From: Apteryx mantelli
Taxonomy: Eukaryota; Chordata; Aves; Apterygiformes; Apterygidae
Length of the DNA: 64,000 bases
Direction: 5' to 3'
Assembly: GCF_036417845.1 (NCBI RefSeq)
Contig: NC_089981.1
Span: 61,814,768-61,878,767, forward strand
Positions within the stretch are counted from its first letter, which is position 1. Every line of letters starts with the position of its first letter. This document shows, one piece after another, positions 40,501-51,996 of the stretch. Made by a program: the position numbers and the translations under genes. The notes beneath the pieces are model-generated. The model did no database searches. It had not been told where the DNA came from and was given only the letters and a program-made list of their open reading frames with translations.

Positions 40501-42374
40501 GTAGTGCCAGCTACTTTCAATTGATAGCTGATCTCATCTATCTTTTACTGTGTCAGACTTCCAAGGTCCAGTGCATGTTTTTCAGTATTGCTATTATTTG
40601 CTATTTTAATGCACTTGTCTTCTGATATTTAAGTCCATTATAGAAATTGTTCAAAGCATGTCAAATTAGCTGTATATTAGTTTGGCTTTGCATATAAGTA
40701 TAGCTAAGGTTTCTTAGTTTTCATTAACAGGATCTTATTACAGGTTAAAAATATCATCTGACAATCTATTGTTATATAATAATTACCTAGAACAGTAACT
40801 AAAATGCCTACCATAATTTTAGCAAAAAACACCTTGCGTTTTTGGAGAGGAAAAACAGAAGTCTTATTAAGACTTTTTATGATGTCTTTGGCAATTGTAT
40901 CACTAGCTGTCCTTTCAAAAGCAGTTACTGGAAAGATATATTTCTCTCTTTGAACATAAACCTTTCTGTTTAAGTATCTGGACACTGGGTACCCTAGTAC
41001 AAACACGTGTATCTCTCTGATCCTATAACATAGCTACTTAGATCCTGAAATTTGCAACATAGTCCTCCTCAGCCCCCCACTACAGTTGCTTACATGTGTT
41101 TTCTTCTGAGTGCTTGATTGTATGACTGAAGTCCAGGACTCCTAATACACCAGTGAAACAAGGATATACACACATTCTTTAAAAAAAAATTTCCATTTTC
41201 TTGATACCTTGGGAAAGCATGAGGTCTAATGAAGGACCACTCATTACTTCCTTCTTATATTAAGGGGTTGAAAAATATGCAAAAAGAGGTCTTTGGAATT
41301 TAAATGAACTTTACATTGCAACTGTAGGAAATGCATTTCCTACTTACATTTTAGTAAGCATGCAAGCTTATGAAAGTGTAAGTAGTTCTGTTTCTTTGAG
41401 ACTCACAACTTGGCTTAAATCCAAATCGCTGATTTACAGAGTTTGGAGGTTTTAGGTGCTGCTTTTAAAAAGGTAACTGGTCTGTGCAGGTAGAGTGTAA
41501 CTTTGTTATCGGTTCTATATGGCAGACCATAAATGAGAGCAGTTGTAACACAAAGCTTATTTTCTCATTCTGAAAAAGTTAAGGATGGAATAGAGGTTAG
41601 AATATGTTAAATGCTGTAGAATGTTCATATATGAGTGCATTTCCATTTGTCTTTGTAGATAAAAGATGCTAATGATACACCTGACATCGAAGGCATTATG
41701 TTAATCTATTTGGATCAGAAATCTTCTTTTAAAAGGGTTAATTAGCTAACTTTTCTAAAGTACTGTGGTAAGAGTGTTTATCACAGCTTTAAGGTAGACA
41801 TTTTTGCTTTCACAACTACCTAGATTATAATTATGCACACAAATTATTTCTATAGTAAGGAGGTATTTTTGTATTTTTGTTAATAATAAGTACTGTAGTA
41901 ATTAGATGAGAATGCACTATAAAATACTACAATTTTATTATTGGAGGTAGCTTAATAAAAGAATTTTAATGAAAAAGTTAGCTTTTTTGATCTTTAAAGA
42001 AATATGGAGTAGAATTTACTTCTTTACAGTTCTTTGTGGATAAGTGTTTGCTATCCATAAGGAAAATACTGTATTTGTGTCAAAATACAAACAGTGATTC
42101 TGGCAATCTAACTGCATGCTTTTAGTTATCTATTCTTGCTGTTGATAGCTGATAAATGTAAATATGTTTATGCCAAGTGAATGCACTGTCTTTAAAGATC
42201 TAGGATCTCATGCTAAGAAACTGGATAGACAAATGTGTCATACACTTTATTGCTTCTGAAAACTTCTGCCTAAATCTGCTCTTCCTTCTGATGTGTCGTA
42301 CCATGTTATATATATTTGGATAATAGAACTTAGTCACGTAAAAATGCATAACTTCTTGCCTTCTTTTTTTTAAG

Positions 42375-42471
42375 AGTGAAAAGCTTCTACTGTATGATAC
42401 TGTACAAAGTGAACTGGAAGAGAAGATTAGGAGACTTGAAGAAGACCGGCATAGCATTGACATTACCTCAG
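42375..42471 (+). CDS. BRMS1L: BRMS1L exon 5, residues 146-178
   Basis: The acceptor is TTTTTTTAAG. It reads [20 protein letters not shown] and then [12 protein letters not shown] plus one base, with donor GTGGAT. It has strong coiled-coil character (heptad Leu with Glu and Arg). The following intron 5 is the shortest in the gene, 371 nt. Confidence 0.95.
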
Positions 42472-42842
42472 GTGGATAGAAACTGAAAGATTTTGTTTTG
42501 TTTAATCTTCTGGTAGCTACTGATTACTTGAACATGCAGTTAGTACGTCTGGGGAGTTTCAGATTATCCGGTAGAATGCTGTGCAGAACTACTCCATAGA
42601 CTTTATGGGACTGAATTTAACCTTAAAACAAACTTTGGTCCAGTAATTGTCAGCATCTCTTGTGTGTCTTGAGAATATTGATCTATGACTGCAGAATCAT
42701 GCAATACATTCTTTCTGTAAGAAACACCATCTCACCAGAAAATTGAATATCTTCAATTTTTGGACAATGTTTTTGCTGTAAAAAGAGCTAGATGTACAGA
42801 TATTTCTGATTCATAGCACATTCTTATTATTGTCTTTTTCAG

Positions 42843-42926
42843 AATTATGGAATGATGAACTACAGTCCAGGAAGAAAAGGAAGGATCCATTTAGTCCAGA
42901 TAAAAAGAAACCTGTTGTTGTGTCAG
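42843..42926 (+). CDS. BRMS1L: BRMS1L exon 6, residues 178-205, ends at an AT-AC donor
   Basis: It reads [20 protein letters not shown] and then KKKPVVVS, and leaves one base of a glycine codon. The basic cluster RKKRK (187-191) with KKK (198-200) is a likely nuclear localisation signal. The expected next residues GPYIVYM are not reached through a GT donor. Instead the exon is followed directly by ATATCCTTT, the U12-type AT-AC donor. Reading on into the intron gives an open frame to 43094, which is read-through. Confidence 0.95.
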
Positions 42927-45584
42927 ATATCCTTTACAACAATCATTGTTCTTTTTAGTAGTGTTCCACTGTTTATAGCTAGTCTTACTGCGGTGATAAT
43001 GAATTCCCAAAACTGTGGGTGTTGTCTTTTTTTTTGGAAGGCAGATGTTAATCTAGTTCAGGTGAAAGAAATCTGGTTGACATATCCTGTCTAAATGAAA
43101 TTTATATTCTCCTTTTTAACTACTAGTTTCACTATAGAGAGTATTTATAAAAATATTTTTTTCCAGCTTTTCAAGTAATAGAGGTGATTTGGCTCATATT
43201 TTGGGTAAGTATTTACTGTCATTTTTCCAATATAGTGAGTTGGAAAGGAGGAACTTCAGAGCTCTGAATTACACACTGCGTGTACTAAGGAAGGCACGAT
43301 GAATGAGGAAGAATGTATCTTGAAGCATGCTCAGTCCAGCTGTCTTCCTGAAAAGCAAGCATTCTGGGAGAAGAGGTTCAGAACAGAGTTGTTTAGATGG
43401 TTATTAAAGATAGGAAAAGATATATATGTATTTTTTTTTCTTTTGTGAAGACACAAAAGGGTGGTAACACTCATATTAAAAGGTCTTCTAAAGATGAATC
43501 AATAAGTAATAACTTCTAGTTACTGGAGTCTGGTTTTATTAAAAGACTAAATTTGGTGGAAGGTGTACTCTTGGTGTAATGGAGATTGGGTTTGACAATC
43601 AGGTACAAGGAGAAAGCAGAAAAAATTAGGTATTGTGTTTGCAAAAAAACCTTGACTTGTGTAACTTCTCCTGTGTGGCTTGGCTTTTCATACCAGGATA
43701 TTTTTACTGGATTATTACTTCAGAATAATTCCGTAGCCTTTAAACCCACTTTGATTTCAAGTTCTAACTTCCAAGAATTGGGACTGTTAGTGTTTTGGGG
43801 TAGAGTAAGTATAGTATTTAAGAATATTGCATTGATAACTTCTTCATAGCTGGTGAGGAGCATGCAGTGCAGTTGAAACTTTTTAAGGTGTCACCCTGAA
43901 AATAAAGTATAACACCTAGGAGACAGTATCATCTTTCTCCAGAGAAAGAAGGACTTGCCTTTGCAACCTGAGCATTCTTTTCTCTCTCCCTTCCTCCCCA
44001 TTCCCTCTTTTTCTATAGCATAGCAATGTGATGGTTCAGAAGTTGCCTGAATCATGGAGACTGCCTAGAAATGACCAGTTCCAAAATATTGACATTATAG
44101 GGCATAAAGGCCATTTTTATTGCTAAGCTGCTCCAAAATATCCTGCTATTTTGGCAAAATTACCTGACTAATGGGGAGGTGAAGGTGGGAAGGAAGAAGC
44201 TTTAGAAAAAAACTGTTATCTTTTGTTATAACACACTCGCTCACTCTTACACTTTCGGGTATCCTTATACATGTCCTGATTTATGTTCTGACTGGGGCAC
44301 TCTGAATCAGGATGGCTGATTTATTGGAACACATCCCAGACAGATGCTTTATCTAAAAAATGAATAATGCTTGTTTTTTCAATTAGTATGTGTCATAATG
44401 CAGTTTAGTGGAGGTGGGTTTTTTAACTAGTGCTCAAAGCTAAATGTTGTAAATCAATGCGGATGTAAATGTCTGCTTAGTTTCTCAACTCTTGGTAACT
44501 TCACTGTCAAGTTGTGTGAAAGCGTATCTTTAGCTCTCAGTTATCCTTTTTGTTGGGATGTCAAGATAAATAGCATCAGATTCTGTGAATTATGAACTAC
44601 TTTTCTGTTTTAGAATAAACTTTCAAACAAAGTGATATATTAATATTAGTATTAGATCTAAAAACCCAGTAACTTCAGGCAACTCATATGACTGAAAAAT
44701 CCTTTGTCGTGAAAAATTAATTTGCTGCTGTTGCTTATGACTTAAAAGTGGTTTTGACCTAGTTGGTTTATGCAGATCTGTGTAAAGCACATAGCTAGAA
44801 ATCTTATGTGGCTTTTGATTTGTAATTCTTTGCAATTTAGAGGAAAGCATGTTTGAAAATAGCTAAACATTCTTAATTTTAACTTTCCTTTCTTGAAACT
44901 CTCATGACCTCAACTCCTCTTTTTTTTTTAATTATTATTTAATTGTTTTTATGCGATGAATTGAGGAGAAACAAAATTTGAGGAGTCTTATAGTGGAAAT
45001 AGGTATCCTATATGTAGTTTTGTTTTGAAATGCATGTATTGTTCTAATAGACAATTTGTACTTTAGAGTTGATAGTTCAGGGAAGGGACTTTGGCTTAAC
45101 TTTACACTACTGATTTTTAGGTATTTGATATTCAGATGTGGCACTGTTTACACTCTTCACTCTAAGAAATATGGTGCAGAATACTGTAAAAATGGTAATT
45201 TTAATAAAGCTGATAACTGGTGTAGGTGCTGATTTGCAGTGGCAAATTGAAGTTGCAATGAATTTGAATTCTAACCTGTAAATAGAATGCTTTTGGTACT
45301 GTCAGGGACAGAATGGGTACATTCTAATTGTTAATTTTGTATCCCTATGTTGAGTTCCAATAGTATAAGTATATATCTATGTATTACTTATCCCTCTTAA
45401 CTTTAAAGTATATTGAGTTTCTTAACTCAGATGCACTTTTTTTTTTTTTTTTCCTCCTGAGCTTTTGCTTCCTGTAGGTATTCTTTGCATGAACAATTGG
45501 CAGAATAGAGCTATTAACATCTTTCTACAATCTTTAGGGTATTTTATTTTCTCCATTTAAAAGAGAATCCCTTAACTTTTCAAC
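42927..45584 (+). other. BRMS1L intron 6: U12-type AT-AC (minor spliceosome) intron
   Basis: The 5' end is ATATCCTTT (42927-42935), the full U12 AT-AC donor consensus. The 3' end is CAAC (45581-45584). A branch-site match, TCCCTTAAC, lies at 45568-45576, putting its adenosine about 9-10 nt from the acceptor, within the tight window used by U12 introns. No polypyrimidine-AG acceptor is present at the junction. Joining 42926 to 45585 restores the conserved peptide VVVSGPYIVYM exactly, with the intron in phase 1 within codon 206. Length is 2658 nt. Confidence 0.93.
45437..45452. repeat. T16 homopolymer in the AT-AC intron
   Basis: A T run about 130 nt before the AC acceptor of BRMS1L intron 6. 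It is too far from the acceptor to act as its pyrimidine tract, which U12 introns do not need. Confidence 0.85.
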
Positions 45585-45649
45585 GCCCCTATATAGTTTA
45601 TATGTTACAAGACCTTGATATACTTGAAGATTGGACAACAATAAGGAAG
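45585..45649 (+). CDS. BRMS1L: BRMS1L exon 7, residues 206-227, begins after an AC acceptor
   Basis: It starts GCCCCTATA right after CAAC, completing glycine 206, and reads [20 protein letters not shown] then RK, ending on a codon boundary before the donor GTAAGA. A U2-type AG at 45595-45596 would remove conserved residues and shift the frame, so the AC border is preferred. Intron 7 (45650-46955, 1306 nt) begins with T-rich TTTG repeats at 45693-45712. Confidence 0.95.
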
Positions 45650-46955
45650 GTAAGACAAAAGGATGAATGCCAGTACAGTAGCTTTGGGTTGGTTTTTTGT
45701 TTGTTTGTTTGGGGTTTTGTCCAGTCCTTTTGTCTCTTACAAATATGTAAATGTGCTTCTAATACAATCAACACTCTAAATAGATTTTTTTATTTCTGCA
45801 ATGATCAGCTAATGATTCCAGTTCAAGCTATGTTGTTATTGCCTTTTCCGATTCAACCCAAATCACACAGAAGAAATTGAGGGGGTGGGAGAGGTTATGC
45901 CTAAAACAGGTAATCCGTAATTTTCCATGATAAACTGATCCTAAAGCCTGTGTCAAGACTGTCATGATTCTGTATAGTCTAAAGAAGTTGGGTAGAAACT
46001 CTTCAGCAGTTTCATTGCATTTTGTTTTAAATTAAAATGTTTGAATATAATATGGTGTGTTTTCTCATAGTAAATTGTTTATTTTATCAAGGTTTCTGTG
46101 CTTTGATTTCTCATGCCATTTTCTTGGTATGCTAAAGTTTTAGCTGTGATTTTCCCAGGTTATAAGAGAATCAGGGTTTACAGAAAGAGAAGTTTGCTTG
46201 ACCAACTGATATATTTGAAAAAATAACTCAACTTTTGAGTGCACAGTCCCTTCATCAGGTTTTTATCATATTGTTAATCTTGTGTAACCAAATGCTATTC
46301 TTGCCTGGCTTGACCAGAAAGTTTCCTCTTGTACTCTAGCAAAAATCAGTGCCTCTCAACTTATGGAACAGCAAACTTCATGTGAATTATGAAACTTGCT
46401 GGGGAATGTTTTGAGTCTCTTTGCATCCTGCTTTATGTTTTTAACTACTTCCTAAACAGAAAGTAGAATGTGATGCCTACATGAAAACTTGTCTGACTCT
46501 TCTCTGCTGATGGCATCAGAGGAGCAGTCACAAAGTATCTTTTCCTTAGGTTTCTTAGCTGTTGTGTGACATGATTTAAAACAACGGCAAGAAATGCAGA
46601 ATCTATTGGGATTTTGCCTTTTTGTGAATTTATTTAAAAGAACTAAAGATATCCAATCTTAGATTTTTTTTTTTCTGCTTAGTATTAAGTGTGATCCACA
46701 GTTCACATGAGAAAAAATTTGTGAGCTTAAGAGTATAATTTATGAATCCAATCAGTAGGTCGTTCATACAGCGTTTTGTGTTTCAGAATCAGAATTATGC
46801 CAAGTTTTAGTCTGATGTTTTGGAATGTAAAAGCAGGTATCTTGAGCTACACTGCAACAGAACTAAAACAGAACCTGATAATTGAACTTGGTGGTTAAAG
46901 GGGAAAAAAGGCTAGGCATGCTGACTAACTTTGTTTTCTTCTTTTGTGTTTCAAG

Positions 46956-46995
46956 GCAATGGCTACACTGGGGCCCCACAGAGTGAAGCCAGAAC
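46956..46995 (+). CDS. BRMS1L: BRMS1L exon 8 (40 nt), residues 228-240
   Basis: A very short exon with acceptor GTGTTTCAAG. It reads AMATLGPHRVKPE plus one base, before the donor GTAAGT. Skipping it would shift the frame. Intron 8 is 881 nt (46996-47876), with no other feature. Confidence 0.94.
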
Positions 46996-47876
46996 GTAAG
47001 TGAACATTGGTTTCACAAAGCAGAACTTGCCTGTGCAACAGTGCGAACCACACCTAGGCAGATAACATTTATTTTAGCCTGATATACTGTTGGAGGATGG
47101 GGTGAGGTAACCAGATGATCTGGCTTGCTTCTTTCCTCTTTCTCAGGTGCTCAGACTTGTATCTGGGTTGCTGATGATTTTGTTTATTTACCAGTAGATG
47201 ACATGTTATGTATTCCACCTGAATTGTGGGAAATTATCAACAAAAATATTACTTTAAAAGTGAGTTACACCGATTATGTTAGTAAGCTATGCTTACTACG
47301 TATAAACGTAAGTTTACGCAATGTGGGAAAGAAAACTGAGAGCATCTAGATCTTAGAGGAACATTTTAAAAGCTTCTCACATTCAGTGCAAGCTACAACC
47401 CTGAAAAAGTAGAGTTATGGGAAAGAGTGGTAACTGATATTTGGCACTGAGGTAATTACCTGGGGGTCGTGAGTAACAAGGAGAAGGGAGAGAAGGCAAG
47501 CAGATGGTGTATTTCTTTTAATGATGTATTACTAGTTGCGTGTTGTGGTAAATGACTTGGTGCACTGATAAAAAGTTTTCAGGTTCTGCTATTTGAAGGC
47601 TTGTCTATATCACTGCTTGTGAAAATTCACATCGCAGATATTAGAAGGTGGTAGGAAAGATAATTGCTATCTGAGAGTGAAAATCTAAATGAAATATAGC
47701 TGATGGGGAATAAGAAGGTATCTTGCTTCTAATTTTCTGGTGTGTTAAGTTAGTTATTAAAGGCTACTTTTGACAATGAAAGGCTGTTTATGCTGTATGT
47801 AAATAACTTACTGAAAGTGTTTTTATAAACCTAATTGACTAAGTCAGTATTAAGTGGCTTTTATTGATTGTTTCAG

Positions 47877-48003
47877 CACCTGTCAAATTAGAAAAGCATC
47901 TGCACAGTGCTAGGTCTGAAGAAGGAAGACTCTATTATGATGGAGAGTGGTATGGACGTGGACAGACGATATGCATTGATAAAAAAGATGAATGTCCTAC
48001 AAG
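47877..48003 (+). CDS. BRMS1L: BRMS1L exon 9, residues 241-283
   Basis: The acceptor is TTGTTTCAG. The exon completes a proline codon and reads [20 protein letters not shown], then [20 protein letters not shown] and PT plus two bases, before the donor GTAAAG. It is part of the conserved C-terminal region shared by BRMS1 and BRMS1L. Intron 9 (48004-50438, 2435 nt) holds a possible old interspersed repeat at about 49042-49320 and ends in an unusually C-rich pyrimidine tract. Confidence 0.95.
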
Positions 48004-49041
48004 GTAAAGGTTATTCGGTTTATGCATCTCTGTACAATGCTGTTAAGCAAAAAATAATATGATGAAGACTGAAGAATAAGGCTTATTTGAAAATACTGCC
48101 ACATCAATAACTTATTTATTAGTTCACCTTGGAAAATAGGCATTATCAAAGTAGAAAGTTGCGTGCTGGAATTTGAGAGAGGCCAGTAAAGGTTGGATCT
48201 CACTGAAGGTAACGAAATGTTTGTCAGGTCAGGAACTCACTTAAGGATTTAAGTTTATAGAGTTCTTACTAGTTTCTGAATAGCCTTTGTTTAATTTTTT
48301 TGGCATTTTGGGATTTTGTTGCCCTGAGAATTTGAGCTGCTGGCCATCTTGAAAATGTTTAATTGTGGGAAAAATACTTTCCACTGTTAAAGATAAGCTT
48401 TGCTTTCAGTTGATCAATACTCAGAAATAAAGCAGTTGGAAACTTTTTTTACGGCATTTACTCCTCTTTACAAAGTTTCTTTCCAGGAATGGTATAAATA
48501 TAACAGTGCAAAATTGGTTGAATGTTTAAGATATCTCAATGTATTTTCTTTCTTTCTGTTGTATTGCATAAAATTTGCCAAATTAAAAAGTTGGATATAT
48601 TTAAATCAGTAGTTTAACTAAATGTATGTCTTGTCTCCTATTGAATGGGGCAAATCAGTCAAAGAGCAGAGTGTTGATTAAATATGAACCACTACCCAGG
48701 TACGGCTGAGCTATTGTTCCTTAATGAAAATTAACACTAATTGGAGAACATTATAGTAAACTACTGCTAGATGAAGTTAAAGCTGACTGTTTCTTTTCTT
48801 TCCTGTATATTGTGTGGGGGAACAGATTCTGTTTGAGTAGTTTCAGTGTTTGTTCAGGGCTGAAACAGAAAGGCCTTTTAGTAAACTATGTATGTACTCT
48901 TTGAAACTTAAAAAAAATAAAAAATAAAAATCTGAAGTAGTTTTGCAGAACATAGCAGCAATACTGTGCCAAAAAAAAAAAAAGTCTTCCTAGCCTGATA
49001 TCCTTTCTCTGACAATGGCCAAAGCTGATGCTTAACAGGGC

Positions 49042-49320
49042 ACGCGTATAGTGGAACTTCCCTGCCTTTCAGGATTTCAGCAACTTTTGAGGCTCAGGGG
49101 TTTCCTGGACACAGTGTTGTCACGATCAATATGTGATAGATCTTTTTCCATTAATTGCTTTAGTCTCCCCTTGAAGATATGCAAGCTTTTAGCATCCACA
49201 GCATCTTGTGACAGTTCCACAGGTTATATGCACGTTTTTGTGGAAAAACTTTTTTTTTCTTTCTCTTTTTTTCTTTTTAATCTATCAGCTTCCTGATAAA
49301 CCTAATGCCCCTGTAGTACT
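49042..49320. repeat. Possible ancient interspersed repeat fragment in BRMS1L intron 9
   Basis: The stretch containing TTTTAGCATCCACAGCATC, TGTGACAGTTCCACAGG and then a T-rich run resembles a degraded interspersed element I recall as widespread in birds, crocodiles and turtles. I cannot name the family with confidence and see no intact ends or target duplications. The open frame at 49051-49296 lies inside it and is not a gene. Confidence 0.35.
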
Positions 49321-50379
49321 TGCAGCATCTTCTTCCTTATTTTACTGTGTGTGAGTTTGGGGTTTTTTTTTGAAATCTGAAATCTATTTTAATTTTTATA
49401 CAGGTTCATTAGTAGTTGTAACTATAATATCCTAATACCTGCTGCTTTATGTAAATATCAGGAAATACTCTCCACACAGGAATATCATTCAGTAATGCTT
49501 ATGGTTATGTTAAACATACAGCTCTTAAAATAATCTGAAGTTACAGTTGTGCTTATGATATAGTCTGTGTAAATAGCTTTGTACTGTGAAATTATTTATT
49601 GTCACTGCAGCTCTACACTGGATAATCGTAATGGACAGAGTACACAAATGCCAGATGACTCTTTGAAGTGCAGCTATTTTCAATCTGGATAAATTGTACT
49701 GAAAATACAATGCTTGTCCTTGTTTGTATGCTTAGCACTATCCAAGTTCAATCTATTTCTCAGTCTTCAATTACAATTTCAATTCTTAAAACTGAGTCTG
49801 CAAAGGAAATTGGTGTGTCTAGAGCCTTTTTGGTTGTAAACTCTACTCAAAAAGTGTTCCTTATAGGAATGATTCAGCTAAGTCCAATTATTCAAGTTTT
49901 GCCTTTTTTTCTTGGTCTTGGTATAGTTGCTCACAGCTGAGTATGTATATTTTACGGGTTTGTTTTTGCTACAAATTTTAGGTTTCAATCTGTTTAACTC
50001 TTTTCCAGATACCTCCAATTTAAATAATTTTCTGTGGTATGTTTTCAAACAGATCTGCTTTTTAATATAGGTAATCTTTAATAAAAGAAGGGTGGCTATT
50101 GTTGTTCTAACCAGTTAAAGTATTTGTGGTTGTTGTGATGTAGATGTCTCCTTGTAGGAGGAGAGAAAATGGTTGGATGAAAATTTGTTAACTACCTTCA
50201 CTAAAGATAAGTGAAGAACTATGGTTATTAAAGAACTCTGCTAAAACTATACTTAAAACAGAGCCTGTATCTCTTGAGCCTGGCATTTACAGCTAATGCA
50301 TATTTTCATTTACTGTTCAGAAATGCAGCTGCAGTTTTGAGGTTGTTTTAGTTTATAAGGTCCATGATTTTGTTTCTAA

Positions 50380-50438
50380 ATTCTTCTTCTTTTCCCCCCC
50401 CCCTTCCCCCCCACCCCTCCTTCTTCCCTCACTTTTAG
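50380..50438 (+). promoter_or_regulatory. Long C-rich polypyrimidine tract and acceptor of BRMS1L exon 10
   Basis: Nearly 60 nt of almost pure pyrimidine precede the final exon. Only two A residues (50413 and 50431) interrupt it before TTTTAG. It has runs of 10 C (50394-50403) and 8 C. U-rich tracts are the usual choice for U2AF; C-rich tracts are typical targets of PCBP and hnRNP K proteins, so regulated recognition is possible. Confidence 0.7.
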
Positions 50439-50562
50439 TGCCATAATAACAACAATTAACCATGATGAAGTTTGGTTTAAAAGACCGGATGGAAGCAAGT
50501 CCAAGCTATATATTTCTCAGCTACAGAAAGGAAAATATTCAATAAAGCATAATCACAACTGA
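50439..50562 (+). CDS. BRMS1L: BRMS1L exon 10, residues 283-323 and stop
   Basis: It completes a serine codon and reads [20 protein letters not shown], then [18 protein letters not shown] and NHN, with TGA at 50560-50562. The body is the conserved BRMS1-family C-terminus. The end is unusual: the human protein as I remember it stops at KHS, while here the tail is KHNHN. With the shorter N-terminus the total is still 323 residues. Confidence 0.96.
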
Positions 50563-51350
50563 CCATTTCTAACCAGATGTGAAACAAGTGGTATTGCCAT
50601 GCTTGATGTGCCATGGGGTGAAAGCTGTATTTAAGTGTTTTGTATTCCCCATAAATTTACAGCAGTATCTGATGTGTATTTGTAGTGCTGTATGTAAACT
50701 TCATATGGATGGCCTTTAGAAACCTGAGGACGTTAAATCATGTTGACAGACACTTCACCACCTCTAAATTGGGTCCAGTGCCTAAGATATGAAGTCTGCT
50801 CTGCAAGTATAATGGCTCAGAACTTCTCATTAAAAGTCATATTTGTAAAATGAAAGGAAAAAAAAAAAAGAATTTTTATCATTGGTGATTGGTTTGTGTG
50901 ATAAAAGTGATAACCACAATTACCAGCAACTCGTTTTGTTTTCAGTTCAGTGAAAACTGAACTTTGCTTCTCACTTGGATGTAAATTTAGCCTGTTCAGC
51001 TGTTGCTTTTGAATAGTTCATAACATGCATAAGCATTCTTTCATCCCAAGTGGACTGACTTATTAAAATTATTGCCTTGGACAGTTCTGCTAGTACTGAC
51101 TGTGTCATATTTTGTAAGGTTTACTATTTTGCTTGTAATGAGACAAAGCCAATATTTTAAGCTACGTTTTTGAGGAGCACTTTTGTAGTTCAGGACCCTA
51201 GTCTATAGTCAATAAACCATTGGTGATTTTCTCTTTTCCTTTCCCCCCCTTCTTTCCCAGATTGCCAGCAAAAACTCATGCATAAAGTAGATAGTGTTGC
51301 TCCAACCTGTATTATATGTCGTCCACAAAGGTTGACTGCCGGGGTGGTTT

Positions 51351-51358
51351 TGTAAATA
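51351..51358 (+). promoter_or_regulatory. Pumilio response element 1
   Basis: TGTAAATA is an exact match to the UGUANAUA consensus in the BRMS1L 3' UTR. It overlaps the AATAAA at 51355-51360, so use of that signal would place the element at the mRNA end. Confidence 0.5.
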
Positions 51359-51911
51359 AATATTGTTTCATGCTCTCCTTGTTTCATCCACAGTTCTATG
51401 AAATATTATGAATCTTCTCAAAATGAAAAATATATTCCCCAGAAAGTGTGTATCTGGGCAAACTTACACTGACTTATTCACCAAACATTATTTTTCAAAT
51501 TTCTGTGACTTCATCTTATTGTACACCAGAATTATTTCATGAACCTTGGAAAGCTGAACTTTCTTCCTATTTAAGCCACGGTGAAAAGTCCTAAATCCTG
51601 AACATTACTGTGATGTGCTTGGAGCGTCTAGAATGATAGGTGGGATTGCTGAAGAATTATTAACCTGTTGGTTATGTGCACTTTAATCTCCACTTAAGAT
51701 GGCTTTTCATGGAGAAAGAAAGCATCCATTTGCTTTAAATGATCACAGCAAATAAGTATTTTTATTGTAACGTATAAATGTTTTATTCCTATATTATTTG
51801 TCTCTTCTAGTGCAGGGTGGTAAATACTTTCCAAATGCCAAATGTCTGAAATAAGACTTCGGTTTCTGCCGAGTGATGCTTTTCTACAACTGTATGACAT
51901 TATTAATCAAA

Positions 51912-51919
51912 TGTACATA
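51912..51919 (+). promoter_or_regulatory. Pumilio response element 2
   Basis: TGTACATA is an exact UGUANAUA match, 72 nt before the distal poly(A) signal, and would be included only in the long 3' UTR form. Confidence 0.5.
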
Positions 51920-51990
51920 AAGTATCAATTGACATGTTGGCTTTTAACAATATTAACTGTGTGTATACAGTTGTTTGATAAACTTTTTGT

Positions 51991-51996
51991 AATAAA
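51991..51996 (+). terminator. Distal poly(A) signal of BRMS1L
   Basis: A canonical AATAAA with a TG-rich stretch 35-70 nt downstream (TGTGGTAGTGG and TTGTATGTTGC). It is the last such signal before sequence without gene content, so cleavage is inferred near 52010-52025. Confidence 0.7.

Noticed and set aside
42852-43094. Plus-strand 80-codon open frame overlapping BRMS1L exon 6
   Set aside because: It is out of frame with exon 6 and continues into the AT-AC intron; it has no independent support.
43156-43204. Possible cryptic exon in the AT-AC intron, with a TTTTTCCAG acceptor and a GGGTAAG donor
   Set aside because: It has U2-type borders inside a U12 intron and contains in-frame stops with no family match. 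A poison exon cannot be excluded but nothing supports it.
45585-45600. U2-type acceptor TATATAG for BRMS1L exon 7
   Set aside because: Using it would delete GPYI and break the frame; no matching GT donor exists at the end of exon 6.
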